Positions 35,301-45,479 of a stretch of 64,000 bases of DNA are shown piece by piece. This DNA is from Triticum aestivum (taxonomy: Eukaryota > Streptophyta > Magnoliopsida > Poales > Poaceae). The position numbers and the translations under genes are program-made. Position 1 is the first letter of the stretch; each line of letters begins with the position of its first letter. The stretch covers positions 22,238,579-22,302,578 of the forward strand of contig NC_057811.1 of assembly GCF_018294505.1 (NCBI RefSeq), given 5' to 3'. The notes under the pieces are model-generated. The model was not told where the DNA came from. It made no database searches and saw only the letters and a list, made by a program, of their open reading frames with translations.

Positions 35301-36427
35301 GTTGGATGACGAGGGAGGATCCACGGTGGAGTATTGAGATGGTGATTAGTGGACTCGTGTGCGAAAACTATTTCACAAGTGGTGTATCGTAGGATAGCTT
35401 AGCCAAGAGTCAAAGCTGGCTTGCTGCAATAACCCCACTACCTTCTTGAGAATGAACATGTATAGTAGGATCTGTTGTAAGACTTGCTGAGTACCTTTGT
35501 ACTCATGTTGCTTTAATTACTGTTTTCAGACGACAACGCCGCCCCTTCTGATGGGTTCTACGTAGAACTCGACGACGACGAGTGACGCGCCACCCAGGTG
35601 GTGATCTAGGCTTGTGAAGGGCCTATGTAGATAGACAGGCTTCGTTAAGCCTTCTTTCTTTCTAGTGTCTGTACCCAGACAGTTTGCTTCCGCATGTGCT
35701 TGTATGATTGTATGACTTGAGAGTCGGGTCATGTGACCCCTATCTGTATGAACAAGTTATGTAAGGCTCTCCGGAGCCCTTAAATGAAGTACTTGGAGTT
35801 GTAGAGTTTTGTTGTGATGCCATGTTGTATTTGCACATATCGAGCATATTGTGTGTATGTTTGAAATGCTTGGTATGTGTGGGATCCGACAATCTAGTTG
35901 TTTATCTTTAGCAGCCTCTCATATGGGGAAATGTAGTCTAGTGCCTCCTTGAGCCATAGTAGTCCGCTACAGCCCGGTTCACCGGAGTCCTGCTAGCCCA
36001 GCACTACTGCTCTGGACGCCTGACTGGCCGGCATGTGAGTCATATCGTTCCTGTGTCTGTCCCTTCGGGGAAATGTCACGCGGTGACATCCGGAGTCCTG
36101 CCTAGCCTGCTACAGCCCGGGTTCCCGGAGTCCTGTTAGCCCAGTGCTACAGCCCGGAATCACACGCTGCTGACCGACACGTTCGATGTTGATTCATGTA
36201 TGCCTGTCCCCATACGTTAGTGCCGCTTTGGGTTCACGACTAGCCATGTCGGCCCGGGTTCTTTGTCATATGGATGCTAGCGACATTATCATATACGTGA
36301 GCCAAAAGGCGCAAACGGTCCCGGGCCATGGTAAGGCGACACCCGTGGGAGTACCGTGCGTGAGGCCGCAATGTTATATGAGGTGTTACAGGCTAGATCG
36401 GTGTGACTTGGAATCGGGGTCCTGACA
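32366..36427 (+). repeat. 3' LTR of the Tekay-like element (4062 bp)
   Basis: Same ends as the 5' LTR. Differences are mostly C/T and G/A transitions, plus small indels in a TC run near 33318 and a C run near 33727. Confidence 0.95.
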
Positions 36428-36432
36428 CACAA
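36428..36432. repeat. Target-site duplication CACAA, right copy
   Basis: Identical to 22281-22285. Confidence 0.95.
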
Positions 36433-36814
36433 AGAGCATTTCTAAAACCAAAGCTTGGCACATTATTTTTATAATACAATGGATATATACAAGGGGATAA
36501 TTATTTACAGAGAAACTTCCATGAAAAATTCTACATTGTTTCCGTGAGCATGAACACAAGTGCTCAAGGTCGACCCTCACTTCTTCAATGCATAACTTTC
36601 CAATCACTTCTCTTTTTGAAAAACTCTTTAGGCATGAGTGGCAAGTAAATTTTTTTGTATTTTCATTCTTTTAATGTTTTTTGTATGTTTCACCCACAAC
36701 TAAACAGAAACAAAAAGGAAAAACAAAATCTACTTAGTGAAGAAAGCAAACAAGCACACACGAGAATATCAACCCCACGCTATTGCTCCCCGGCAATGGC
36801 GCCAGAAAAGAGCT
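36433..36814 (-). other. Internal region of the LARD-like element, 5' part
   Basis: 382 bases without coding capacity between the nested insertion and the 5' LTR. In minus sense it begins with the primer binding site. Confidence 0.75.
36787..36804 (-). other. Primer binding site of the LARD-like element
   Basis: On the minus strand it reads TGGCGCCATTGCCGGGG, 10 bases from the LTR end. TGGCGCC-type sites are usual for Triticeae gypsy elements. I do not assign the tRNA. Confidence 0.75.
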
Positions 36815-38350
36815 TGATAATCCCCAAGTGCAAGGAATCATCGTAGCAATTTCCAAAGGCGGAAGTGATAAGTATGGAGTGTCGAACCCACAAGGAGCTA
36901 AAGGTAAGATCAATATTCTCTCAAGCCCTATATGCCACAGATACGACTCTACGTACACCGAACATTTGCTTCCAACTAGCAACGAGAAATAAAACTATGT
37001 TGTGGATATGAAGAGGATAACTTTGTATGATATCGGAGAGCTAAAATATAAAAGTAGGTGCTGTTATCATAAAGTTAGAATATATTACTAAATATTATAA
37101 ATAGTGAGTGTGGAATAATGGTGGATCGGTGTGCGGAATTGTCCTAGGCAATTGTTAACAAGACCGGTAATCACTATTGCAGTTTCATATGAGGGAGAGG
37201 CATAAGCTAACATACTTTCTCTACTTGGATCATATGCACTTACGATTGGAACTCTAGCAAGCATCCGCAACTACTAAAGATCATTAAGGTAAAACCCAAC
37301 CATAGCATTAAAGCATCAAGTCCTCTTTATTCCCATACACAACAACGCCCTTACTCGGGTTTGTGTTTCAGTCACTCACCAACCCACTATAAGCGAATCA
37401 TGAACGTATTGCAACACCCTACAATAGGAATCCCTCATGCTTGCGTGACACGGAGGGCACCATAGGACAGCACCAAAGTAAAACATACAACTCATACCAA
37501 TCTAGATCATCAATCAACCCAAAGACAAAGGATATCTACTCAAAACATCATAGGATGGCAACACATCATTGGATCATAATATGCGGCATAAAGCACCATG
37601 TTCAAGTAGGGATTACAACGGGGTGCGGGAGAGTGGACCGCGTAAAATAGATGAGGATGGTGATGATGATGGTGATGTTGATGAAGACGATCACCACGGC
37701 GATGATTCCCCTCCCGATGGCACTCTAGAGCCACCGAGAGAGAGGAGGAGAGGTTCTCCCCCTTGTGCTTCCTCCTCCATGGCCTCCCCCTCTGGTCCTT
37801 GGCCTTCATGGTGATGATGGCCCCTCCGGGATCCTCCTCCATGCCCTTCGGTGATGATGGCCCCCTCCGGCAGGGTGCCGGAGAGGGCCTAGATTGATTT
37901 CTCCTGGCTACAGAGGCTTACGGCGGTGGAACTTCCGATCTAGGTTTGTTTCTGAAAGTTTGGGTATATATGAGAGGTGTTGGCGTTGATTTTACGTCAG
38001 GGGGGTTTCCAGGCTGTCCACGAGGCAGGGGGCGCGCCCCAGGGGGGTGGGCGCGCCCCCCACCCTCGTGGGCAGCCCGGGACTCCTCTGGCCTACTTTC
38101 GGTACTCCGTGGGCTTCTTCTGGTCCAAAAATGATCTCCGTCAAGTTGCACGTCAATTGGACTCCGTTTGGTTTTCTTTTCTGCGATACTCTAAAACAAG
38201 GAGAAAACAGAAAGTGGCACTGGGCTCTAGGTTAATAGGTTAGTCCCAAAAATCATATAAAAGTGTATAATAAAGCCCATTAAACATCCAAGATAGATAA
38301 TATAACAACATGAATACTTCATAAATTATAGATACATTGGAGACATATCA
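36815..38350 (-). repeat. 5' LTR of the LARD-like element
   Basis: In minus sense it runs TGATATGTCTCC (38350) to ...GGGGATTATCA (36815), 1536 bp. Minus-strand TATA box at about 37965-37972. The second half of the LTR carries a ~43-bp insertion relative to the other copy. Confidence 0.9.
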
Positions 38351-38355
38351 GCAAG
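38351..38355. repeat. Target-site duplication GCAAG, right copy
   Basis: Identical to 17895-17899. Confidence 0.9.
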
Positions 38356-38765
38356 CGCTCAGGCCCCTGCGTACATATATAGTGGAGTGATTATCTTTTC
38401 TCTCCACAACAAGCGTTTCAATTTGTGTATGTGGCATTAAAGAAAAGAAACTCTCTATTTAAGGTGACTACCTGTACGACTCCTACTTACTACTACTAGC
38501 AGTAGTATTGTTCACTTGTGCTCCCCGGCCCTCCATTCATTGAACAACCCCACGGGTGAATAAACATACAGTACTAGTATTTATATAGAACGAACAAGCT
38601 CGAACTATTTTCGCGTAGTTTAAAGTTGAGGGCGGGGCTTTTCCCGGGCAGTACGCGCAGCAGTTTTCGCGTAGGCGGTTTGACAGAGAGGCGAGGAGGG
38701 TGAGGGAGTAGCGGATTCAACTTACTTACTACTGGAAAGGTCGGGATGTGCGATTTGACGGCGCG
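38356..38765. other. Flank of the LARD-like element, start of the repeated-module region
   Basis: No coding sequence. It would be promoter DNA of the minus-strand unit if that unit is real. It ends in the phrase GATTTGACGGCGCG, which recurs near 45576. Confidence 0.4.
38374..38382 (-). promoter_or_regulatory. Candidate TATA box on the minus strand
   Basis: CTATATATG on the minus strand lies about 25-30 bases upstream of the LARD insertion point. See the possible first exon at 17574-17894. Confidence 0.4.
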
Positions 38766-39203
38766 TTACTGTTCGGATCCATGTGTTAGAGTTAGTTTGG
38801 GTTAGTTTGAACTCAACTAACCCAAAAATATCAAAACAGGAGGGTTAGTTTGGGTTACTGTTTGGATCCATGTGTTAGAGTTAGTTTGGGTTAGTTTGAA
38901 CTCAACTAACCCAAAACAAAATCTAAACCACCCAAGAGGTGCTTATTTGGGATAGTTCTTCTCGGGACACTAAAAAACACATTTTTCTCTCGCTCTCCCC
39001 GCAGCAGATCCCTCCCCACTTCCTCGAAGCTTCTCGTCCTCTCCCTCCCTCCCTCTCGCACCGCCCATGAAGGCACCTCGCCGTATCCGCACTCCATCTA
39101 ACCCTGTCATCCAAACAACTCTTTCGCTAGAGTTACTTCAGGGTTAGTTCAGGATTAGAATCTAACTCTAACCTTTAACTGAGTTAGAGTATCCAAACAA
39201 GGC
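38766..39203. mobile_element. MITE-like element with GTTTGGATNCATG ends, plus duplicated end
   Basis: Left end ACTGTTTGGATCCATGTGTTAG occurs twice as a 61-bp direct duplication (38766-38826 and 38855-38915). The right end reads, inverted, TTGTTTGGATACTCTAACTC. The ends are rich in TTAG/CTAA repeats, including a GGGTTAGTT...AACTAACCC hairpin. The same family occurs at 46802-47114. Superfamily (hAT or PIF/Harbinger) cannot be fixed, because no clear target duplication is seen. Confidence 0.55.
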
Positions 39204-39365
39204 CAGGGGGTACGACCGGGGTGATGCCCCCCTTCCGTTCCGCACTCTAATCTGGTGCATGACATGTATTACGTCGACCCGGATGCTGCTGGCTGTCCCA
39301 CATGTCGGTGAAGTAGTACGTAGTAGTAAGAAGGAGCAAAGAATCATGCGGTATAAGTCTTTCTA
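39204..39365. repeat. Repeated module, copy M1 (right part)
   Basis: GACCGGGGTGATGCCCC and CCCACATGTCGGTGAAG match module copies near 45609 and 45673. The MITE at 38766-39203 split this copy from its left part (about 38740-38765). Confidence 0.5.
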
Positions 39366-40045
39366 GAGATTCCAACAAGTGACTAGACTACACCGCGTGC
39401 AGTATCTCAAATCTCAAATCTCCCTTCCGGTTTATAGGGCTCAAATCTCAAATCTCATCAACCAAGGCATTTTGCGATTGGAGGAATGTATCTCGTACTT
39501 TACAAAACTACCCTAATTAAACTCATGCATTAATTACATAGTTCTCTCGTTTTCCTCTCCGCCTTGGTCGTGGTGCACAATATTGAGCACTCCTATATGA
39601 CTAGCCGCTCTATCTACATGCGGGACATCAAAGCATCCGAGCCTGCGTGCCATCCACCAAATCACAGCGAGGTGCTACAGTTGAAACTCACCGGTCACCC
39701 CGGTGTGGCCGTCATGACCCGTCATATCACAAAACCCAGACCTTTACCAGCAGTGGTAAAGTGGCCTCAAAGTTGGACTGGACGAAGCAACCATCATTTC
39801 ACTGGAATGCTCGTTGAAGCCCTTTCTCCCCTTTCTTGAAGAAAACCTCACTCCAGGCTACTCACTTCTGCCCTTTTTCTTCTGTACCGACGAAGGAAAG
39901 GTGGGCGAATCAGTGATGCTGCTATATTTTCATTCCAAGAATCTTCTTTTTGCGAAGCACCGATCGATTCTCACAGCCTATTCTTTTCCCGTTTTCATTG
40001 CGATTGTGGTCTCCTTTCGATTGCTTTTTGTTTGTTAGTTCATTG
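39366..40045. other. Upstream of the two-exon gene candidate
   Basis: It contains short CAAATCT repeats near 39409-39453 and pyrimidine-rich stretches. A promoter cannot be pinpointed; CTATATGACTAG near 39593 is one weak TATA candidate. Confidence 0.35.
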
Positions 40046-40765
40046 ATGGATCCTGGAGCACTAGGCAAAGAGTTGCCGGCGGACAACCCACTGGAGACAG
40101 TGATCTCCAGGAAGCGAGCACCGACCAACGAGTTGACCATGTTGGCGGGCCAACCCATGGAGACGAAGAACTCCAAGAAACAAGCACTGGCCAAAGAGTT
40201 GACGACGTTGGCGGACGAACTCCTCAAAGAAAGTTGGAAGAACAGCAAGGGCCCCACCGTGCCTACCCCAGAAACTCTGATGGCCACCTATGCGAGGCTC
40301 AAGGCCGAGTTTGAGGAGATAGTCGCCTTTGAGAAGCAGTATTCCCATGGCAAGGTGATGGCCCCCATCGAGGACGAGGAGATGGCCCCCGGAGGGATGG
40401 GATCCCCCGGTGAGCTGCACAAGGTAAAAAATAATGGCTTATTACCGAAATTTGTGGTTTTTGATTATTTGCAATGTGCTTGCTAATATGTTAGGGTTGT
40501 GCAGGTGCCGGTGGACGTCCTTGATGATTCCGATGTCGCGGCCTGTCCTATGGACAATGCCCTAGAGATCGTTTTCGATGTCGCGGTCCGTCCTGTTGGC
40601 ATCGCCCCAGAGATCGATTCCGATGCCACTATCCATCCTATGGACATCGCCCCAGAGATCGATTCCGATGTCGCAGTCAGTCCTGTGGACATCGCCCCAG
40701 AGATCGATTCCCATGCCACTGTCCGTGCTGTGGTCATTGCCCGAGAGATCGATGGCAAGAAATAG
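40046..40765 (+). CDS. Two-exon gene candidate encoding a 212-aa internally repetitive protein
   Basis: Exon 1 (40046-40423) starts MDPGALGKELP and ends GAGCTGCACAAG before a GTAAAA donor. An 81-bp T-rich intron (40424-40504) ends TTGTGCAG. Exon 2 (40505-40765) stays in frame to TAG. Exon 1 has about three 22-residue repeats built on KEL/NEL...LA...SKK, then a charged helix around LKAEFEEIVAFEKQ. Exon 2 is almost entirely a 15-residue repeat, five times, of type DSDVAVSPVDIAPEI (45 bp each). Phase-0 joining and frame-preserving repeat lengths argue for coding. No known domain is recognised. It is flanked by MITE and module repeats and may be TE-borne. I do not know its function. Confidence 0.5.
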
Positions 40766-41211
40766 TTGGTCGCGCTATTCCTTCAGGTAGTTTGCATTGC
40801 CCTGTTCTTAATTACCAGAACGATGCGTGTTATCAAACCATCTTAGGGCTAGTGCACTGTCTTGTGTGGGCGATACTTTCTACTTTTGTTTGATAGTGAA
40901 TCATGCGAACCCTCTCCGAGTTGTGGAAACAGATGTATCCTCACCAGCTTTTGATGTAATATATGGCATGCTTAGATGTAAGTTTGAACTGTTTATCATA
41001 TCAGCAGAGCTTATTTGATGATTCTTGGTGTTAGTAGGCTAGCTACCGTGCGAGCTATAGTACTTGCAAAACACTCACAGAAGAGAAATGTTGGGGCTGA
41101 TGAGATCGTGGTACGCTTATACTGATCCGTCGTCGATCAGCCAATAGCCCAAGCTCCTAAAATTGTAGGCTTAGCGATCGATCAGACAATAGTCGACACA
41201 GATACATTCAG
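40766..41211. other. 3' flank of the two-exon gene candidate
   Basis: AT-rich, with no further coding exon I can support. CCTTCAG/GTAG shortly after the stop could be an intron boundary. Confidence 0.35.
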
Positions 41212-41370
41212 GCCTCATTTGGTTCATAGGGTAGGAAAATCGTAGCAAAAGTACAGGGACGTACAATACAAAATCATAGCAGTACAGAGACGTCCCTCCG
41301 TTCCAAAATAGATGAGTCAACTTTGTACTACTAACTTTGAAACGGAGGGAGTACAAATCCTAGGCGGGCT
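41212..41370. mobile_element. MITE of the GGCCTCATTTGGTTCATAGG type (partial), hosting a Stowaway
   Basis: It begins CAGGCCTCATTTGGTTCATAG. Related ends occur inverted at 45443 and at 52899. It is interrupted by the short Stowaway at 41293-41351. Confidence 0.45.
41293..41351. mobile_element. Short Stowaway MITE
   Basis: About 60 bp with inverted ends CCCTCCGTTCCAAAATAG and ...TTTGAAACGGAGGGAG followed by TA. The left TA has mutated. Confidence 0.7.
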
Positions 41371-41371
41371 A

Positions 41372-41730
41372 GTTTGGCCTAGTGGGTTTTAGTGATATGA
41401 CGTGGTACAGTGCCGTCCAGTCTTCGCATGTGGTAGCAGTACTGCGGGTAGAGTAAGTTTTCATGAAGAAGCGGAATTCAACGAAGTCATGATGGTTCCT
41501 TCGTCCGACTAACTTTGTGCATGGCAGGTGGACCAGGATAATTTTGTGCATGGCAGGTGGACCAGGATGGTCGACGTCCCACATGTCGGCGAATGGAAGT
41601 ATTCTTTCTGATATAGTGGACGAGCAACGAGTATTCATTGTTTATTTTTGATGAAACCTATTGTCTCCACTGTTACGACGGAGGAGTGTGAAACACGGCA
41701 GCCCAGTGAACTTGGCATGTGCACCACTCC
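41372..41730. repeat. Repeated module, copy M2
   Basis: It shares with other copies GATATGACGTGGTACAGTGC, AGCGGAATTCAACGAAGTC, CCCACATGTCGGCGAA, GGAAGTATTCTTTC and ACGACGGAGGAGTG. Within it, TTTTGTGCATGGCAGGTGG-type 31-bp units are tandemly doubled at 41511-41571. It is non-coding. Confidence 0.6.
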
Positions 41731-42409
41731 CTCCTTCCTCATGTAATACTACCATAGCGTTGACTATAAGGTTACAACTTTTTCTCACTTTCTCTCTATC
41801 TATTTCCTCTCAAATGTTTTTTACCTTTCTTTTTTTAGACACAATTGTTTTTATGCCTCTTTTTTTAGAATTAGTTTTTTTATACCTAGGAGCACGTGTA
41901 GAGACGGGCTCCTGCAGATCCCACTCCTTGACTTTGTCAATGCCTCTCTCTCCTCCACATAAGCGGGCTTGTCGAGAAGACAAGAGATGATCTCTTAGCA
42001 CAATATGTTTCACCATGTTTTTAGGAATAACTAGTTATTGAAGATAAGGCTAAGAGATGATCTATTGTACACATGTTTTTTTGTCATCTCTAAATTACAT
42101 GCAAGACTTATGATAAGACTATCTTATCAACCATTGTACATGCCCTTTATAGCCCAGAATTTTACCAGTGCGAGCTATAGTACTTGCTATGAATGCGGGC
42201 AACTGGCCTCTGAGGGGGAGCGCGCGCAGGGAGGTGGTGGGGTGGGGGAGGGGTTCTAGTGGGCCAGGGCGGTAAGAAGCGGGCTTGGAAGGGACTCCCG
42301 CATGGCCCACCTCACATTATCACCACATATTTCTTGGAGTCCGTGCACGGCGGGCGGGCGATCTCTTCTCCCACCCCCGTCTCTCTCCTCTCAGCCGACG
42401 CCCGCCGAG
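41731..42409. other. No gene seen
   Basis: T-rich and then GC-rich spacer between module copies. GCGAGCTATAGTACTTGC recurs from 41051. Confidence 0.35.
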
Positions 42410-42770
42410 CGATTAGATTTCGGCTATCGACGGTTTATTCAATTGCAGTCCCACATGTCAGTGAAAATGCAAGCAACGCGTGTCCCCTCTGGTGAGCGGC
42501 GTGCGAGCCGGACTGTCGGGGGTGCGACGTGAACGCGACGCATACGAGTTGTAAGTGTGCCGCCTTTTCCTTTTAAACTTGCAAAGCGTAACATTTTCGT
42601 GCGATCGATTGATAGAAATCCAGAACAAAATGATGAGGACGGTGCTTTCCCGCGCATTAGGCGAGCTAGTTTGAGTGATATGACGTGCTACAGTGCCGTC
42701 CACTTGCTCCATTTTTATGTAAGCAAGAGTCTACACTCTTACGTCGGAGGAGTGCGAAACACGGTGGATC
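42410..42770. repeat. Repeated module, copy M3
   Basis: It shares CCCACATGTCAGTGAAA, GATATGACGTGCTACAGTGC, CTCTTACGTCGGAGGAGTG and CGAAACACGG with copies M2 and M4. Confidence 0.6.
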
Positions 42771-42842
42771 TGATTTTGATCGAGGGATAACTGTTCCCTG
42801 CGAAATAATGGAGCACTGTTAGCGATTATAACATGATAGTTA

Positions 42843-43650
42843 GGGCATCTCCAGCGCTGGCCCTCAAATTTACACCGGCATCTGTCCGAGGACACTGATG
42901 GATGCCATCCAATGCTGCCCGCATACCTTTCGACAACTATATGAACTAACCGGATGAAATTTGTGCAAACAAAGCAAATTTCAAATTGACCGGATGAAAT
43001 TCATTACAGTTCGAGAACTTTTCCTATAAACTGGACGAAATTCATTACATATTTCGCACAAACCATACTAAAACCTAATGTAAACCTAATCTAAATGATC
43101 GCCGGGCCCCGACCACCTTGTCTGGCCATGAACCCGAGAAAGCCGGCCATTGCCTTTGCCTCCTCCTTATCTGCCTCGATAACCTCCTCCTCCGGAGCAC
43201 AAGGTTATGAAGATTTCCGCCTCCACGTCGTCGTCAAGTGGCCCGCCGATTTTTATCCCACCAAGCTTGGCGTCGACTGAGTGGAGGAGCGGTGGCCTTC
43301 CTGGGACCAGAGCGGTGGCGACCTACCGTGTACTACTCTTCCTTGCTGCCAGCTGCGCCCGCGCACGTGCGCCGGCTTTGTGGTCGTGGCGGCGGTGTGC
43401 GGCTGGGGGGGGGGAGCCGGCGATCTCCTTCGTCTGCTCCTGCAAGAGTACGTCCAAGAGAGCTTTGGAGCGCGCTCGGAGCGGAGCCACCGATGTCCTT
43501 TGTCTGCTCCTGCGACAGTACGTCCAAGAGAGCTTTGGAGTGCCCGGAGGCCATGGTTGGAGTGGTGCCAATAGAAGGAAGGGACCGGAGGAGAATGAGT
43601 GTGGGTCTTTGGCTATGGCTGGGAGCTGGGGCTCAAGTTAATATAGCGGG
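42843..43650 (-). mobile_element. Truncated DNA-transposon-like element carrying a gene fragment
   Basis: It begins GGGCATCTCCAGCGCTGG, an end type common in grass non-autonomous DNA elements. The matching inverted end to the right is not found. Between lie minus-strand gene-like pieces (43091-43554) and a minus-strand TATA-like CTATATTAAC at 43637-43646. Confidence 0.4.
43091..43554 (-). pseudogene. Minus-strand gene fragment broken by a 70-bp tandem duplication
   Basis: An ATG at 43554 starts MASGHSKALLDVL. The 3' part of the fragment contains KLGGIKIGGPLDDDVEAEIF and, in another frame, APEEEVIEADKEEAKAMAGF before TAG at 43091-43093. A 70-bp tandem duplication (units starting near 43423 and 43493) shifts the frame near the start. 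A TATA-like CTATATTAAC sits about 85 bases upstream of the ATG. It reads like a captured or element-borne gene now broken. No domain is recognised. Confidence 0.35.
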
Positions 43651-43689
43651 CGAATGGCAATGAGCCGCGGCAGACGGATGGACGACTGG

Positions 43690-44040
43690 CACCGGAGTAG
43701 GTTCGTCGACAGCCATGGTGTCATTAACGCGGAGCAGTCGCTTGCACCGGGATGCTGCGCGGGTGGCGCTCTCTCGGCCGTCGCGCTGCTGCAATGCCGG
43801 CGCCAGTGAGAGGTCGCGTCGGGCGTGAATGCGGACGCTGCTTCAATGACTTAACCGCAGGTGCGTTGTCTCACTGACATGTGGGCCCAACGGGCATCAG
43901 GCCCGCATGTCAGTGACACACCAACTACACATGCAGTTAAGGCCGGTGAATGCGGCATTGACGTTCTGGAGAGACGGTGATCATTTCAGGCGGGAAGCGC
44001 GCGCTAGCGATGGAAGGAGTTTCGGTAGGCCAGGGCGGTC
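43690..44040. repeat. Repeated segment N1 with a long hairpin
   Basis: GCTCTCTCGGCCGTCGCGC, GCCGGCGCCAGTG and GCGGGAAGCGCG recur at 47115-47300. An insertion in this copy brings a hairpin with 17-bp arms (TCACTGACATGTGGGCC...GGCCCGCATGTCAGTGA, one mismatch) at 43871-43916. Confidence 0.6.
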
Positions 44041-44798
44041 AGACGCTGGCGTGGTGGTAAAATGTGAACTCATGGATGACGAGCCTTTGAAGCGTATGCG
44101 GCACGTATTGACAACCAGGCGTCCATGCAACTGCTCTTGTCGCCAGCTAGCATTCGACGACCACCATTAGACACCACACAACCATACATAACTTAGAATA
44201 ATGGACGAATCGATCAGGCACACACTCGTGTGCAGTGGCACTATGATCGGTTGCTCACGGTAGTACATACTCCGCACCATAGTACCCGCTCTAGCTAGGT
44301 TGTTTTATAGATTGTCGTTGTGATGGACGATATACATGAGCAAGGCGCCGAGTCACGAGTATGACCGTTGGTGTTGAGCCAGGTGAATACATGCTCGGTG
44401 TTCGCGGAGGCCTCCAGCAAACGTCTAAACAGTAATGTCACATACACATAATTTTGGTTTTTATTTCTTTCTCCACTTACAGGTAGGCCCGCATAGATAG
44501 ATAGATAAACAACACGAGCTGATGAGGCGCATGCGGACTGTTTGACTGGTCAACTAGACAAATACGGAGCTATACGTTGAGCCAGTGATCGTATAATCAC
44601 CATATCTCGTATACAATGATCAAAGTGAGCTATCAAGACAAGTTCAATGACCGCCAATGCATTTTACTCGGTAATAAATGATCAGGATTGAAGGGGAATC
44701 CAAATTTCCTTCGTCTTCTATCCTTGAGCTCTTGACAAACCAATGCACTTTACGGTTGTCCGGCCACTCCACCCCAGAGCTGTCACCAAGCGTCGTTC
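44041..44798. other. No gene seen
   Basis: Mixed-composition DNA without recognisable element ends or coding frames. Confidence 0.35.
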
Positions 44799-45185
44799 AT
44801 GCCACCGCGCCGCACACTAACCGGCAAGGAAGCGATGGCATCCCGCCGCACCGAGTTCCTCGCCGCCCACGACCACACACAGAATGGTAGGCAAACGGTG
44901 GCATCCCACCGTGCTGAGTTCATCGCCGCTCGCGACCTCACACCTATGTGGGCGGAATTTGAAGCTGCCAAGGCCGAATGGGCGGTAGAGCAAGAGGCGG
45001 CCAAAGCCGCATAGAGGGAGCGGAAAAGTCAGAAAGCACTCAAGAAAAGAGAGGCCCGCCGCCGCAAGAAAGAAGAGGACGCACGCGCTGCTGTGGAGAG
45101 GTCGGCGGAGATCCAAGCATGGTGGGGTGTCGCCGACAAAGCCGGGAAGGAGAACGACGGCGTCTGGCCAGCATGTGAGAAGTAG
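44799..45185 (+). pseudogene. Small basic coiled-coil ORF with one in-frame TAG
   Basis: A 128-residue frame starts MPPRRTLTGKEAMASRR and continues through an Ala/Glu-rich helix (FEAAKAEWAVEQEAAKAA) to TAG at 45012-45014. In the same frame it continues with a highly basic helix (RERKSQKALKKREARRRKK), DARAAVERSAEIQAWW and a terminal TAG at 45183-45185. The amphipathic, Lys/Arg-rich character persists across the stop, so the stop is probably a recent mutation (CAG, AAG or GAG to TAG). Two internal repeats of xASRRxEFLAAxD type are visible. Function unknown; possibly DNA-element-borne. Confidence 0.4.
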
Positions 45186-45278
45186 TAGTACTAGTAGTTA
45201 GTGTGTGTGTCTATGTCGCCCGTACGTTTGTTTAATTAATTACGAGCATGTAATAGTACTACTAGTCACTACTGTAGT

Positions 45279-45443
45279 TTCTAGAGCAAATTACCAGTAC
45301 ATTAGCCTAGACTCAATGGAAAAATTCCTATCCTATGCATCAAATGGCATCTCTTTCTCTATAGGAATTGAGATGCATGTCATCTCACTTCCTATGATTT
45401 TCATATTCCTATAAAATTCCTATCCTATGAACCAAAGGAGGCC
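45279..45443 (-). mobile_element. MITE of the GGCCTCCTTTGGTTCATAGG type (partial)
   Basis: On the minus strand it starts GGCCTCCTTTGGTTCATAGG at 45443, with AGGATAGGAATTTT occurring twice. The other end is missing. Related to 41212-41370. Confidence 0.55.
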
Positions 45444-45479
45444 TCTGCTGGAGTAACTACTGTAGCTAGCAGTACTGCT

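Larger units (their letters stand above)
22286..36427 (+). mobile_element. Complete Tekay-like chromovirus (gypsy) with extra ORF
   Basis: A 14.1-kb element with LTRs of 4065 and 4062 bp, primer binding site, extra ORF, intact gag-pol, polypurine tract and perfect 5-bp target duplications. Gypsy order (reverse transcriptase, RNase H, integrase) and a C-terminal chromodomain-like segment place it in the chromoviruses; very long LTRs and the C-terminal sequence suggest the Tekay/Del lineage. I counted about 29 LTR substitutions (about 0.7%), so insertion was recent. It appears autonomous. Confidence 0.94.
17895..38355 (-). mobile_element. LARD-like gypsy-type element, minus strand, interrupted by a Tekay-like element
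   Basis: LTRs lie at 17900-19394 and 36815-38350, with perfect target duplications GCAAG at 17895-17899 and 38351-38355. Without the nested insertion the internal region is about 3.3 kb, with a primer binding site and polypurine tract but no gag or pol frame, so it is non-autonomous (large retrotransposon derivative). By eye the LTRs differ at roughly 2-2.5% of sites plus a ~43-bp indel, older than the nested insert. A related LTR and internal start recur at 59113-61326. Confidence 0.88.
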
